64,000 nt of DNA from Fredericiella sp038205395 (GCA_038205395.1 JBBRBX010000005.1:1-64000); one strand, 5' to 3'; numbered from the stretch's first letter, positions 25,167 through 34,282 are shown. Made by a program: numbers and translations. The notes: generated by a model not told the origin, from the letters alone.

Positions 25167-25838
25167 TTAGCGCGGTGCGGGCAGCACGATATAGGGCAGA
25201 AGCAGCGGCTCCAGCACATCCGGATAGCCGGCCAACGGATAGCCGACCAGATAGCCGGTGCAACTGCTCGCGCTGAAGGGCCAGGGGTCAACCTGAATGG
25301 TTCCGCCGTCGATTTGGTAGCGCACCGCAACTTCCTCTGTCTCCGCACAATGGGGAAAGATCTGCACTGCGCCATCCGCCGGCAGTTCAAAACAGAAGGC
25401 AAAGGCAATGTCGTCACATAGGCGGGTGATGCGGTCGGTGCACGCCAGCGCGGCACTTGCCAGGCCGGACTGCGCCGCCTGGGCGTCGATCGCCAGCGCC
25501 ATCGCCGCGGCCTGCGTCTGGCGGGCGGGCGCCCGGCCATAGCCAGTGAGACGCTGCAGGTGCATCTTGACGATCAGGTCGGCAATCGGGTCCGCCGAGG
25601 TCATGTCAAAGCCGCGCTGGGTGAGCGCCAGCCACTCCTGCTCCGGCAGCTCGCCAATCGGCAGATTATCCAGCGGCCCATAGGCGCGGTCGTGCAGGGC
25701 GACCCCAGCTACAAACGAAGCAAAGGGCACAGGCGGGCGCGCAAAGCCGGCGTTGCTCCACAGCAGCGCCAGCGCGCCCGCCAGCCGCTGATGCTCAGAC
25801 TGCGGGATGACAATGGGGCGGCGTTTGGACTTGAACAT
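25167..25838 (-). CDS. DUF3891-like protein
   Basis: A 223-residue protein that opens with IVIPQSEHQRLAGALALLWSN and contains ASFVAGVALHDRAYGPLDN, a His-Asp pair that recalls HD-type metal sites and the DUF3891 family. The second half includes CTDRITRLCDDIAFAFCFE and a beta-rich end. Function is not known for the family. It is a single-gene unit between the PP2C-like gene and the arsenic operon. Confidence 0.5.
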   Translation of the reverse strand: MFKSKRRPIVIPQSEHQRLAGALALLWSNAGFARPPVPFASFVAGVALHDRAYGPLDNLPIGELPEQEWLALTQRGFDMTSADPIADLIVKMHLQRLTGYGRAPARQTQAAAMALAIDAQAAQSGLASAALACTDRITRLCDDIAFAFCFELPADGAVQIFPHCAETEEVAVRYQIDGGTIQVDPWPFSASSCTGYLVGYPLAGYPDVLEPLLLPYIVLPAPR

Positions 25839-25974
25839 GGCTGCTTGCTCTCCTTCTGAACGGTCTGCGCCTTCACAGCGGGCGCGCCGACTGCGTGCTG
25901 CAGGTCATTATGACGCGGCCAGGCGGTTGGCGTCTAATACTGGACATCCTACTGCTGCGGGCAAAAATCATCTA

Positions 25975-26003
25975 TTGACAATCATTGCTCTTGCCATTAT
26001 ATT
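25975..26003 (+). promoter_or_regulatory. Promoter of arsR-arsM
   Basis: TTGACA at 25975-25980 and TATATT at 25998-26003 are spaced by 17 bases, a near-consensus sigma-70 promoter. Transcription would start near 26010, inside the palindrome described next. Confidence 0.8.
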
Positions 26004-26036
26004 GATGATGTTCAATATAATGGCAAGAGCAATGAT
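25981..26036. promoter_or_regulatory. 25-base perfect inverted repeat, probable ArsR operator
   Basis: The bases at 25981-26005 are the exact reverse complement of 26012-26036, with a 6-base centre. The palindrome covers the spacer, the -10 box and the start site of the arsR promoter. The central part (ATATTGA-N6-TCAATAT) resembles ArsR/SmtB-type operators. The arms are much longer than one dimer needs, so a hairpin in the mRNA leader is also possible. Confidence 0.7.
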
Positions 26037-26430
26037 GGCTAACCAGGGTAAGAGATTCGTGCAGCTAACCGTAACGACACCGCAACCGATACCAGACGAC
26101 GCGCAGCCTACGCCGGACCGCTGCTGTGCCATGCCGCCCAGCCTGCGGCTGCCCACGAACGAGGCGGACGAGCTGGCGGCCATGTTCAAGGCATTGGGCC
26201 ATCCGGTGCGTCTGCAGATCGTGGAACTGCTCAGCCGCTTTGGCGGCCAAGCGTGTGTGTGCGATGTCGAAGCCCAGTTTTCGTTAAGTCAGCCGACCAT
26301 CTCGCATCATCTCAAAATCCTGCGCGAGGCCGGTCTTGTCGCCGCCGACCAGCGCGGCCTGTGGGTGTACTATCATGTGAACCCGACGGCAGTGGAGCAA
26401 CTGTGGCTGCTGCTTGATACGCTGCGGTGA
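26020..26430 (+). CDS. arsR: ArsR-family metalloregulator
   Basis: Winged-helix repressor released by As(III). The core ELAAMFKALGHPVRLQIVEL and FSLSQPTISHHLKILREAGL is the standard ArsR DNA-binding domain, with Cys residues in ACVCDVE at the start of helix 3 as in arsenic sensors. A further Cys pair (DRCCAMPP) lies in the N-terminal extension. Several in-frame starts exist (26005, 26008, 26020, 26032, 26035 and GTG 26059); the first two precede the predicted transcript start, and none has a strong ribosome site, so 26020 is a best guess. The next gene is arsM, 56 bases downstream. Confidence 0.88.
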   Translation: MARAMMANQGKRFVQLTVTTPQPIPDDAQPTPDRCCAMPPSLRLPTNEADELAAMFKALGHPVRLQIVELLSRFGGQACVCDVEAQFSLSQPTISHHLKILREAGLVAADQRGLWVYYHVNPTAVEQLWLLLDTLR

Positions 26431-26486
26431 CAGCCGTTTTTTTTACCCGCTATATCGACGTTTATCAATCTAAGGGGAGAAGGGTT

Positions 26487-27329
26487 ATGACAAAGCAGAA
26501 TACTGACGAATTTGACCAGGTGCGCGGAGCTGTGCGCGATCACTATGCCCAGCGCGCCCAGAATGCAGGAACAAGCTGCTGCGGGTCAAGCAGCGACGCT
26601 GCCTGCTGCGATGACGGCTGTGCACCGCTGTACGGCGCAGCCGACCTGGCGCTTGTGCCCGATGAGATCAGCGGCATGTCGTGGGGCTGCGGCAGCCCGA
26701 CCGCCATCGCCGCACTCAAGCCGGGTGAGGTGGTGCTCGACCTGGGTTCCGGCGCCGGGCTGGATGTGATGCTGGCGGCGCGCAAGGTAGGGAAAACAGG
26801 TTTTGTCTACGGGGTAGATATGACGGACGAGATGCTGGCGCTGGCCACGCGCAATGCGGCCAGCGCCGGGGCCGGCAACGTTGCGTTCCGTAAGGGACAC
26901 ATCGAAGCGATACCGCTGCCCGACCAGTCGGTGGATGTGATCATATCCAACTGCGTGATCAACCTGTCGCCGGATAAGGGGCAGACGCTGGGCGAGGCAT
27001 TCCGCGTACTGCGGCCGGGCGGGCGGCGGGCGGTGGCGGACATCGTGGTGGACGGACGGCTGGACGATCTGCCCGTAAGTGAGGCGCAGATCCGCACCGC
27101 ACTGAGTTGGGCGGGCTGCATTGCCGGCGCCCTGACCATCGACCAGTACAAGGCGCTGCTGACAGCGGCCGGTTTTGGGGAGATCGAGGTCAATATCAAG
27201 CACCGCTACACGCTGCAAGAATTAGCTCAGGATCTGGGAGGTGTGGCGGAGGCGTTGCCGCTGACGGTGGCGAAGCAGTTGGTGGGGCGTTTCACAAGCT
27301 GCGACATTTCCGCTCGGCGGCCGGCCTGA
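26487..27329 (+). CDS. arsM: Arsenite S-adenosylmethionine methyltransferase
   Basis: Methylates As(III) to mono-, di- and trimethylated forms. The 280-residue sequence has the SAM motif VVLDLGSGAGLDVMLAAR, the three conserved arsenic-binding cysteines Cys68 (WGCGSPTA), Cys156 (SNCVINLSPDK) and Cys211 (WAGCIAGA), and an N-terminal CC...CC pair (31-32, 40-41) common in bacterial ArsM. The start is chosen from GGGGAGAAGGG just upstream. With arsR it forms a minimal detoxification operon. No arsenite pump or arsenate reductase is nearby. Confidence 0.95.
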   Translation: MTKQNTDEFDQVRGAVRDHYAQRAQNAGTSCCGSSSDAACCDDGCAPLYGAADLALVPDEISGMSWGCGSPTAIAALKPGEVVLDLGSGAGLDVMLAARKVGKTGFVYGVDMTDEMLALATRNAASAGAGNVAFRKGHIEAIPLPDQSVDVIISNCVINLSPDKGQTLGEAFRVLRPGGRRAVADIVVDGRLDDLPVSEAQIRTALSWAGCIAGALTIDQYKALLTAAGFGEIEVNIKHRYTLQELAQDLGGVAEALPLTVAKQLVGRFTSCDISARRPA

Positions 27330-27629
27330 GCCCCGCGCGCCGATAAGGAAAATTTTTATACCAGAACCTGACCGGATCGCCGCACCACAGCCGGTCAACA
27401 CCAGGGCGAATGTCCCGAAGAATTTGCTCTCGTGTTGGCTGGATGCGGGGTCGTCTCCGGTTCGGAGATTGGGCGGCAACCGCATAATCAGGAGAATTCG
27501 GCGGGAAACAGCAGGCAAATTCCAATTTTATTTTCGCTACCCCCTTGTCAGGGGATCAATTTCGTGCTAGAACGGTATCAATTGAAATTTTGTTTAAGGC
27601 AGCAGGTGATTTTAGAAAGGCAGTGTTGT
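27330..27629. other. 300-base non-coding gap between arsM and the LysW-like gene
   Basis: No gene was recognised. It holds a small hairpin (TCTCCG-GTT-CGGAGA, 27454-27468) and a possible promoter for the next gene: TTGTCA at 27545-27550 and TAGAAC at 27568-27573, 17 bases apart. The base composition is visibly more AT-rich than its flanks near 27500-27620. Confidence 0.4.
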
Positions 27630-27977
27630 ATGTCAGCCCTGTGTGTGGAATGTGACGCCGAAATTAATATCGGCGGTCGCGTGCGCGTCGGCCAACGGGT
27701 GATGTGCCCAAGCTGCGGTGTGCAGTTGGAGGTGATCAGCGCCCACCCGCTGGAAGTGGATATCGCCTATGGCGACGGCGAAGAGTGGGACGACCTGGAC
27801 GGCTACTCTATCGACGACGAAGATGATCTGGATGATGTCGGCCGCATCAACGGCGTCGCGTCGCTCGATGACGATTGGGACGACGATCTGGACGATGATC
27901 TGGATGACGAGCTCGAGGGCGAGATCGAGGGCGAACTGGAAGATGAGTTAGAAGATGACAGCGGGGCAGCCGTGTGA
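27630..27977 (+). CDS. LysW-like zinc-ribbon protein with long acidic C-terminal extension
   Basis: The first 45 residues match the LysW/ArgW amino-group carrier fold: ALCVECDAEINIGGRVRVGQ and MCPSCGVQLEVIS form a four-Cys zinc ribbon. Canonical LysW ends in EDWGE, whose terminal Glu carries the lysine or arginine intermediate. Here the similar motif GEEWDDLDG is internal and about 60 more residues follow, nearly all Asp, Glu and Leu, ending DDSGAAV. It therefore cannot work as the standard carrier unless processed. No lysX/argX-type ligase lies in the window. It overlaps or abuts the YigZ gene. Confidence 0.65.
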   Translation: MSALCVECDAEINIGGRVRVGQRVMCPSCGVQLEVISAHPLEVDIAYGDGEEWDDLDGYSIDDEDDLDDVGRINGVASLDDDWDDDLDDDLDDELEGEIEGELEDELEDDSGAAV

Positions 27978-27993
27978 TGACGGGCAGCGTGCC

Positions 27994-28644
27994 ATGACGG
28001 GCAGCCGCTACCCGATTCCAGACGGCGAGACATCTGCTGAGGAAGAGATCAAACGCAGCCGCTTCATCACCACCATCGGGCCTGCCGCCACGGTGGCGGA
28101 GGCGCGTGCTTTTATCGACGGCGTAAGCGCTCGCTTTGCGGACGCCAATCATAACTGTTGGGCCTATGTCGTGGGGCCGCCGGGCAGCAGCAGCCAGATC
28201 GGGATAAGTGACGCCGGCGAGCCGCACGGCACGGCCGGTCGCCCCATGCTCAACGTCCTGCTCCATTCCGGCGTCGGTGATATTGTAGCCGTGGTCACGC
28301 GCTATTTCGGCGGCACGTTGCTGGGCACGGGCGGGCTGGTCAGAGCTTACAGCGGCGGTGTGCAGCTTGCGCTGCAAACACTGCCGCTGCTGGAAAAGCG
28401 GCTTTGGGCGGAGGTCAGCGTCGTGCTGGACTACAGCGCAGTGACGCCGTTCCAGCGGCTGCTGTCCGATTATGAAGCGGAGCTGCTGGCGCAGGACTTT
28501 GCCGCCGACGCCACCTTTCACCTGCGGCTGCCGGAGGAACGGCTGGCCGCCTTCACGGCTCAGCTTGTCGAACTGACTGCCGGGCTGGCTTTGGTGGAGC
28601 TTCTTTCCCCCGCCGCTGATGGCTCCCGCGCAAATCCCCCGTAA
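27994..28644 (+). CDS. YigZ/IMPACT family protein
   Basis: A 216-residue protein with the UPF0029 N-terminal domain: EEEIKRSRFITTIGPA, NHNCWAYVVG, SDAGEPHGTAGRPMLNVLL, VAVVTRYFGGTLLGTGGLVRAY. A C-terminal EF-G domain V-like half (DUF1949) follows. The eukaryotic relative IMPACT binds GCN1; the bacterial role is unclear, possibly linked to translation or nucleic acid binding. The start at 27994 gives the expected N-terminus; an in-frame ATG at 27955 would overlap the LysW-like gene. Confidence 0.88.
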   Translation: MTGSRYPIPDGETSAEEEIKRSRFITTIGPAATVAEARAFIDGVSARFADANHNCWAYVVGPPGSSSQIGISDAGEPHGTAGRPMLNVLLHSGVGDIVAVVTRYFGGTLLGTGGLVRAYSGGVQLALQTLPLLEKRLWAEVSVVLDYSAVTPFQRLLSDYEAELLAQDFAADATFHLRLPEERLAAFTAQLVELTAGLALVELLSPAADGSRANPP

Positions 28645-28744
28645 AAGAGCGCGCAGCTCCGCCGCCCGACCGCCGGCTGTGTTACACTAGACGCAAATCA
28701 ATCTCCCACAGAACAGCCACAAAAGCACAGAAGCGAGGAATTTT

Positions 28745-29650
28745 ATGAATCTTTGGGGGGGCATCGAGGCCGGCGGCACGAAGTTTGTCTGCGCCATAGG
28801 CAGCGGGCCGCGAGACATCCGGGCGGAAGTGCGCTTTCCCACCAGCAAGCCGGATGAGGCGCTGGGAAAGGCTATCGACTTTTTTCGGGCGCAGCAGGCG
28901 GAGGAGCGGATTGCCGCCATCGGCGTCTCCTGTTTTGGGCCGATCGACCCCGACCCATCTTCACCCACCTTTGGCTATGTGACGACTACCCCCAAGCCGC
29001 ATTGGGCGCACACGGATGTTGTAGGCGTGCTCAAAGCGGCGCTGGATGTACCGGTCGGCTTTGACAGCGATGTCAACGGCGCGGCGCTGGGCGAGCATCG
29101 CTGGGGCGCGGCGCAGGGGCTGGACACCTTTGTCTACCTGACGGTGGGCACCGGTCTGGGCGGCGGCGCGATGGTCAACGGCAAGCTGGTGCACGGCCTC
29201 ATGCACCCCGAAATGGGCCATATGCGGGTGCCGCACGACTTGAACGAGGATGCCTATCCGGGCTGGTGCAGCTATCACGGCGACTGCTGGGAGGGGCTGG
29301 CCTGCGGCCCGGCGATTGAGGCGCGCTGGAGCAGCAACGCGCGCGATCTGCCCCCCAACCATCCCGCCTGGGCATTGGAAGCCAAATATCTGGCGCTGGG
29401 CGTCGTCAATATCATCACCGTGCTGTCGCCGCAGCGGGTGATTATGGGCGGTGGGGTGATGGAGCAGATGCAGTTGTTTCCGCTGATGCGCGAAGAGGTG
29501 GTGCGTCTGCTCAAGGGCTATATCCAGCGCCCGCAGATCATGCAGGAAATTGACAGCTACCTTGTACCGCCAGGGCTGGGCAACCGCGCCGGCGTGTTGG
29601 GGGCCATTGCCCTGGCCCAGGATGCACTGAAGGAGACGCAGCGTGACTGA
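28745..29650 (+). CDS. ROK-family sugar kinase, fructokinase-like
   Basis: Phosphorylates a hexose, probably fructose. It has the phosphate-binding loop GIEAGGTKFVCAIG, the catalytic Asp in GFDSDVNGAALGEH, the second phosphate motif TVGTGLGGGAMVNGKLVHG and the zinc-type segment PEMGHMRVPHD...CSYHGDCWEGLACGPA. The last of these matches ScrK/GmuE-like fructokinases. It has 301 residues with GAGGAA before the ATG. Its end overlaps galT by 8 bases, so the two are co-translated and probably serve one carbohydrate route. Confidence 0.88.
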   Translation: MNLWGGIEAGGTKFVCAIGSGPRDIRAEVRFPTSKPDEALGKAIDFFRAQQAEERIAAIGVSCFGPIDPDPSSPTFGYVTTTPKPHWAHTDVVGVLKAALDVPVGFDSDVNGAALGEHRWGAAQGLDTFVYLTVGTGLGGGAMVNGKLVHGLMHPEMGHMRVPHDLNEDAYPGWCSYHGDCWEGLACGPAIEARWSSNARDLPPNHPAWALEAKYLALGVVNIITVLSPQRVIMGGGVMEQMQLFPLMREEVVRLLKGYIQRPQIMQEIDSYLVPPGLGNRAGVLGAIALAQDALKETQRD

Positions 29651-30701
29651 TGCAGCCGCAGCTTTTATTCCCACCGAACACCCGCACCGGCGGCGCAACG
29701 CACTGACCGGCGATTGGGTGCTGGTCTCTCCCTACCGCACCAAGCGCCCGTGGCAGGGGCAGGTGGAGAAGACGCCGCCCGACAACCGGCCTGCCTATGA
29801 CCCCACCTGCTATCTCTGCCCCGGCAACCAGCGTGTCGGCGGCCACAGCAACCCCGACTATACAAGCACCTTTGTCTTTGACAATGACTTTGCCGCCCTG
29901 CTGCCGGATGGGCCGCGCGGCAGCGTGGGGCAGGGCGAGCTGCTGCAGGCCGAAGCGGAAACGGGCGTCTGCCGCGTCTTCTGCTTTAGCCCGCGCCACG
30001 ACCTCACCCTGCCGCAGCTGGAGATCAGCGACCTGCGCAAGGTGGTTGATCTGTGGGCGGCGCCGATCACGGAGCTGGGGGCGCGCCCCGAAATCAACTA
30101 TGTGCAGATTTTCGAGAACAAAGGCGCGGCGATGGGCGCTTCCAACCCGCACCCGCACGGCCAGTTGTGGTCGAACTACACCGTGCCGCTGGAACCGGCC
30201 AAAGAAGAGATCCAGCAGCGCCAGTACTATGCGAGCCACGGGTCGCCGCTCCTGGTTGATTATGTCAATATAGAAGTGGCCGCCGGCGAACGGATTGTGG
30301 TGCAGAACGACCATTGGGTGGCGCTGGTGCCCTTCTGGGCCGTCTGGCCGTTTGAGACGTTGATCGTCCCGCGCCGGGCGGTGCAGGCGCTGCCGCAGCT
30401 TGCCGGCGACGAGCGCGACGCGCTGGCGGAGATTCTCAGGCGGCTGACGGCGCGTTATGACAACCTGTTTGAAACCAGTTTCCCCTACTCGATGGGCTGG
30501 CACGGGCAGCCAACGGACGGCGCGCAGCACCCTTACTGGCAGCTGCACGCCCATTTCTATCCGCCGCTGCTGCGTTCAGCCACCGTGCGCAAGTTTATGG
30601 TGGGTTATGAGATGCTCGCCAATCCGCAGCGCGATATCACCGCCGAACAGGCGGCGGACCGTCTGCGCCAGATGAGCGAGGTGCATTACAAGGCGCGCTA
30701 G
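29643..30701 (+). CDS. galT: Galactose-1-phosphate uridylyltransferase
   Basis: Leloir-pathway enzyme exchanging UMP between UDP-glucose and galactose 1-phosphate. The 352-residue sequence has the zinc Cys pair in CYLCPGNQR, the active-site SNPHPHGQLWSN (nucleophilic His between the two Pro-His pairs) and HAHFYPPLLR near the end. The GTG start at 29643 lies within the end of the sugar kinase gene. No galK, galE or galM is visible nearby. Confidence 0.94.
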   Translation: MTDAAAAFIPTEHPHRRRNALTGDWVLVSPYRTKRPWQGQVEKTPPDNRPAYDPTCYLCPGNQRVGGHSNPDYTSTFVFDNDFAALLPDGPRGSVGQGELLQAEAETGVCRVFCFSPRHDLTLPQLEISDLRKVVDLWAAPITELGARPEINYVQIFENKGAAMGASNPHPHGQLWSNYTVPLEPAKEEIQQRQYYASHGSPLLVDYVNIEVAAGERIVVQNDHWVALVPFWAVWPFETLIVPRRAVQALPQLAGDERDALAEILRRLTARYDNLFETSFPYSMGWHGQPTDGAQHPYWQLHAHFYPPLLRSATVRKFMVGYEMLANPQRDITAEQAADRLRQMSEVHYKAR

Positions 30702-30736
30702 CGGACCCACCGCCCAGCGCGCGACCCACGGCGTCG

Positions 30737-33700
30737 CTATTCGCGCAGCGCGGCAATGGCGGCGATGATCTGCTGCGCATCGTCCTTCAACCCGCTGTCG
30801 CGAAAGCCGGAGATGGCCTCCAGCGCATCCATGCTGCTGGGGGCCATCTGCGCAATCGCCTGCAGCAGCTTGTTGGAGGCGACCCCGAAGGCTTTGCTGC
30901 GTTCGGAAACAGCGCGCTTCTGGCGGATTTCCTGCAAACGCATCAGGATTTTGCGCTCGAGCTGCGGCGAGCTGGCCGTTGCCACCGCCTGGCGAATTTT
31001 GCCGGCGGCCGTCTTGCCTTCCTCCGCCGAGGCGGCGGCTGTCTCGCGCTGGGTGGCGAGCAAATCGCTGTCCCCCTCCTGCAAGGGATGCAGCTTGATG
31101 ATGTCGAGCAGGGCGGCCCCGTAATGCTGCAGGCGCTGGCCGCCGATGCCCGGCAGCAAGGCCAGTTCATCGAGCGTCTGCGGGCGCACTTCCGCCACAC
31201 GCAGCATGGTTTCGTTGCTCATCACGACATAGACCGGCTGGCCGAACTCTTCGGCAGTGCGGCGGCGCCACAGCCACAGCGCCTTTTGCAGACCGGTGTA
31301 TTTGACCCCTTCCGCCGCGTCCTCGTCGGAAGCGCCGGCCACCGGCTCGACAGCGGCCGGCGCTTCCTGGTAGAAGGCAAGCTCAGGATGTTCGGCCAGC
31401 CAGGCTTCCGCTTGCGCCCGCCCACGCAGCGTTGCCTCCAACACCGGGTAGCCGTTGCGCGGATACTGCCGCAGCCGCCCGCTCTCTACCAGATCGTCCA
31501 TATACTGCGTGACGGCCTCTTCGCCCAGCCCTTTGAGGGCGCCGAAGTGGCGCGCCTTGTCCCCACCGAAGGGCGCACGCAGCGCACCGGCCAGGATGCG
31601 CGCCAGCCCGCTGCGCCCCACCGGGCGCGGCAGGCTGACCAGGCAGTCGAGGATCATCGGCTCGATATCGACATCGTCCGGCGTCAGATAGTCCACCCGC
31701 AGCGGAAGTTGGATGTCGGGGCGCACGCCGGTGCAGATGTCACAGACGGTGCATTTTGTGCGCGGGATGCTGCCGAAGTGGGCGCTGATATAGCCATGAC
31801 GGCAGCTTTCGCTGGTGGCGTAACCGATCATATCATCCACCCGCCGCTGCGCCACCGCCGCCGATTGGTTGAGCAGACGCTCCAGCCGTTCCTGCATATC
31901 GGGCGGGCGCGGGGGAAGCTGGATGTACATGACGGGGCGCGCACCCTGCACCGTCAGCCAGCCTTGCTCCTGCCACTGGAGCAGATACGGCTCCACTTCG
32001 TACAGATCCCAATGCATAAAACGCGCAATATCGGCGGTGGCAAACGCGCCCGACTGCCCAGGCTGCAAGGAAAGCCCCTTGCGCAGCCGCTGCAAGGCTT
32101 TGTCCGCCGCCGCGTCCGCCGGCAGCCGTTTGGGAACGCCGACGGTCAACTCCTGGAACAGATCAAAGCCGCGCGTGAGCAGATCGGCGCGTTCCAGCAG
32201 GCTGATGGCGACGCGCGTACTGGTTTCGTCGGCGCCGGCCACCTGCTGCAGCCGCCGCGCCTCCACCGGCCCGGAAGCGGCCCGCATGGCGCCCGTGATA
32301 GCCGTGACCGCCGATTCTTCCTCGCCGGGAGTGACAACATCCAGTTGCGCGCCAATGGCGGCATAGACTCTCTTCAAAAGATCGAGCGACTGTTCGTCCG
32401 ACTTGGCCCAGCGACGGAAGTTGGCCCAGTCGTTGATGGAGTAGAAGAGAACACCCTGGCTGAGCAGGCCATCGCGCCCGGCGCGCCCGACTTCCTGGTA
32501 GTAGGAATCCAAACTGCGCGAAGGATGAAAATGCACGATAAAGCGAATATCCGCTTTGTCGATCCCCATGCCGAACGCGATCGTGGCGACCATCACGCGC
32601 GTGTCGCCGCGCATAAAGCGGTCCTGCGCCTTGGTGCGCTCGCTGCCGCTCATGCCGGCATGATAGGCGGCGGCCTGGACACCGGCATTTTTGAGCGCCC
32701 CGGCCAGTCGTTCGGCCTTGTTGCGGCTGTTGACATAGGCAATGCCGCTGCCGGGCGTTTCCGCCACAAATTTGAGCAGGGCGTCACGCTTTTCATCTTC
32801 GTTGTGAAATTGAAAAGCCGACAAATGGAGATTGGAGCGAAAGACATCCAGCGCCATTACATGCGGGCGGGTGGGCGATGACGACAGGGGCTGGTCACTG
32901 GAAATATAATCGATGATCTCGTCCCGCACGCGCGGCGGCGCCGTAGCCGTGATGGCCAGCGCCGCCGGGTCGCCCAGTTCGCGGCGCGCTTCTTGGATAA
33001 ACAGATAATCGGGCCGGAAGTCGTGCCCCCACATGCTGACGCAGTGCGCCTCATCCACCACAAACAGGTTGATCTGCGCCTGGCGCAGCGTGGCCAGAAA
33101 GGGGCGCTGGCGCAGCCGTTCGGGCGCGGCGTAGATGAGCTTGTATTTGCCCTGGGCGATTTCCTTCATGCGCAGCGCCACTTCTTCATCGCTGAGCGTG
33201 CTGTTGATAAAGGTGGCCAGCGCCTGCGCCTGGCGCGGCAGCCCCTCCACCTGGTCTTTCATCAGCGCGATCAGGGGGCTGATGACCAGCGTGGCGTGCG
33301 GCAGCATCAGGGCGGGCAGTTGATAGCAGAGCGACTTGCCGGCGCCGGTGGGCATGACAGTCAGAATCGACTCGCCGCGCAGCGCGGCGGCCATCGTTTC
33401 CACCTGGCCGCTGCGCAGGGTGTCAAAGCCAAACTGGCGGATGGCTTCGTATTCAATTTCTTTACGCTCCTCTTTACTGGCGGCGACGGACTGCGGGCCG
33501 CTATACTGCAGATAGAAATGCTCGGGATCGCTGGCGAGCACGCTGTCTGCGCCGATAAAAGGCAGCAGCCGGCTGTGCAGTTGCTCCAACTGCTGGCGGC
33601 GGCGGCGCTGCAGTTCCAACGCCGCCGCCGCCGCCGTCTCTTTGCGCCCCAATCCTTGGGCCAGCAACTGCAGGCGCGCCAGCGCCTCGTCATCGATGCC

Positions 33701-34282
33701 GGCGGGGATACCGGCGCCCAGCGCCTGAAGCTGCGCATCGGCGGCGTCACGGCCCTGGGTATGGTGGGTAAGGTCGACCAGCGCCAGCGTCGCCGGCAGG
33801 TCATGGGGGCGCGAGGTGAGCAGCGTCTGCAGTGCTGCCAGGGCGGCTTCCGGTTCGCCGGCCTGTGCCAGCACATCTGCGGCCATCACGACAGCCTCGC
33901 TGTTGCGCGGATGGGCGTGAGTCAGTTCCAAAGCGGCGCTGCGGGCGTGCTGCTCATGGCCGGCGGCCCACAGCACCTGCAGGTTGCGCGTCTGGGTCGC
34001 CGCCGAAGTGCTGCGGCGCTGCCGTCGTTCGATCAGCCCCAGCGCGTCCTCAAAACGGCCCAGCTTGAAGAGCGCCTGCGCTTCATAATCGAGCAGGAAG
34101 AGCAGCGGGCCGTGCACGGTGCGCAGGGTGTCCGTCAAGTCCAGCAGTTCCTGCGGATCGCCCCAGGCCAGCACAAGCGCCAGCAGTTCATCGCGCAGTT
34201 CGGGCGGCAGATTGGGTGCCGCGGCGGGGTCAAGTCCCAGTTGGTGGAGGATGCTGCGCGCGCCGGACTGTTGTTCGTTCAT
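30737..34282 (-). CDS. RecQ-family ATP-dependent DNA helicase with N-terminal TPR-like extension
   Basis: A 1181-residue protein, about twice the usual RecQ size. Residues 1-270 are a helical, TPR-like region (LDYEAQALFKLGRFEDALGLIE). The helicase core then begins: FGFDTLRSGQVETM, Walker A MPTGAGKSLCYQLP (about 312-325), DEAH near 407, and YQEVGRAGRDGL motif VI. The RQC zinc region (SCRHGYISAHFG, CTVCDIC) follows. An HRDC-like segment (ETMLRVAEVRPQTLDELALL) and a final helical module complete it. Conserved motifs are intact, so it should be active in recombination or replication repair. It is divergent from fabF with no obvious operon partner. Confidence 0.9.
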   Translation of the reverse strand: MNEQQSGARSILHQLGLDPAAAPNLPPELRDELLALVLAWGDPQELLDLTDTLRTVHGPLLFLLDYEAQALFKLGRFEDALGLIERRQRRSTSAATQTRNLQVLWAAGHEQHARSAALELTHAHPRNSEAVVMAADVLAQAGEPEAALAALQTLLTSRPHDLPATLALVDLTHHTQGRDAADAQLQALGAGIPAGIDDEALARLQLLAQGLGRKETAAAAALELQRRRRQQLEQLHSRLLPFIGADSVLASDPEHFYLQYSGPQSVAASKEERKEIEYEAIRQFGFDTLRSGQVETMAAALRGESILTVMPTGAGKSLCYQLPALMLPHATLVISPLIALMKDQVEGLPRQAQALATFINSTLSDEEVALRMKEIAQGKYKLIYAAPERLRQRPFLATLRQAQINLFVVDEAHCVSMWGHDFRPDYLFIQEARRELGDPAALAITATAPPRVRDEIIDYISSDQPLSSSPTRPHVMALDVFRSNLHLSAFQFHNEDEKRDALLKFVAETPGSGIAYVNSRNKAERLAGALKNAGVQAAAYHAGMSGSERTKAQDRFMRGDTRVMVATIAFGMGIDKADIRFIVHFHPSRSLDSYYQEVGRAGRDGLLSQGVLFYSINDWANFRRWAKSDEQSLDLLKRVYAAIGAQLDVVTPGEEESAVTAITGAMRAASGPVEARRLQQVAGADETSTRVAISLLERADLLTRGFDLFQELTVGVPKRLPADAAADKALQRLRKGLSLQPGQSGAFATADIARFMHWDLYEVEPYLLQWQEQGWLTVQGARPVMYIQLPPRPPDMQERLERLLNQSAAVAQRRVDDMIGYATSESCRHGYISAHFGSIPRTKCTVCDICTGVRPDIQLPLRVDYLTPDDVDIEPMILDCLVSLPRPVGRSGLARILAGALRAPFGGDKARHFGALKGLGEEAVTQYMDDLVESGRLRQYPRNGYPVLEATLRGRAQAEAWLAEHPELAFYQEAPAAVEPVAGASDEDAAEGVKYTGLQKALWLWRRRTAEEFGQPVYVVMSNETMLRVAEVRPQTLDELALLPGIGGQRLQHYGAALLDIIKLHPLQEGDSDLLATQRETAAASAEEGKTAAGKIRQAVATASSPQLERKILMRLQEIRQKRAVSERSKAFGVASNKLLQAIAQMAPSSMDALEAISGFRDSGLKDDAQQIIAAIAALRE

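Noticed and set aside
27961..28521. Minus-strand frames opposite the LysW-like and YigZ genes
   Set aside because: Shadow frames with Ser-rich or Arg-rich composition caused by the acidic coding sequence on the other strand.
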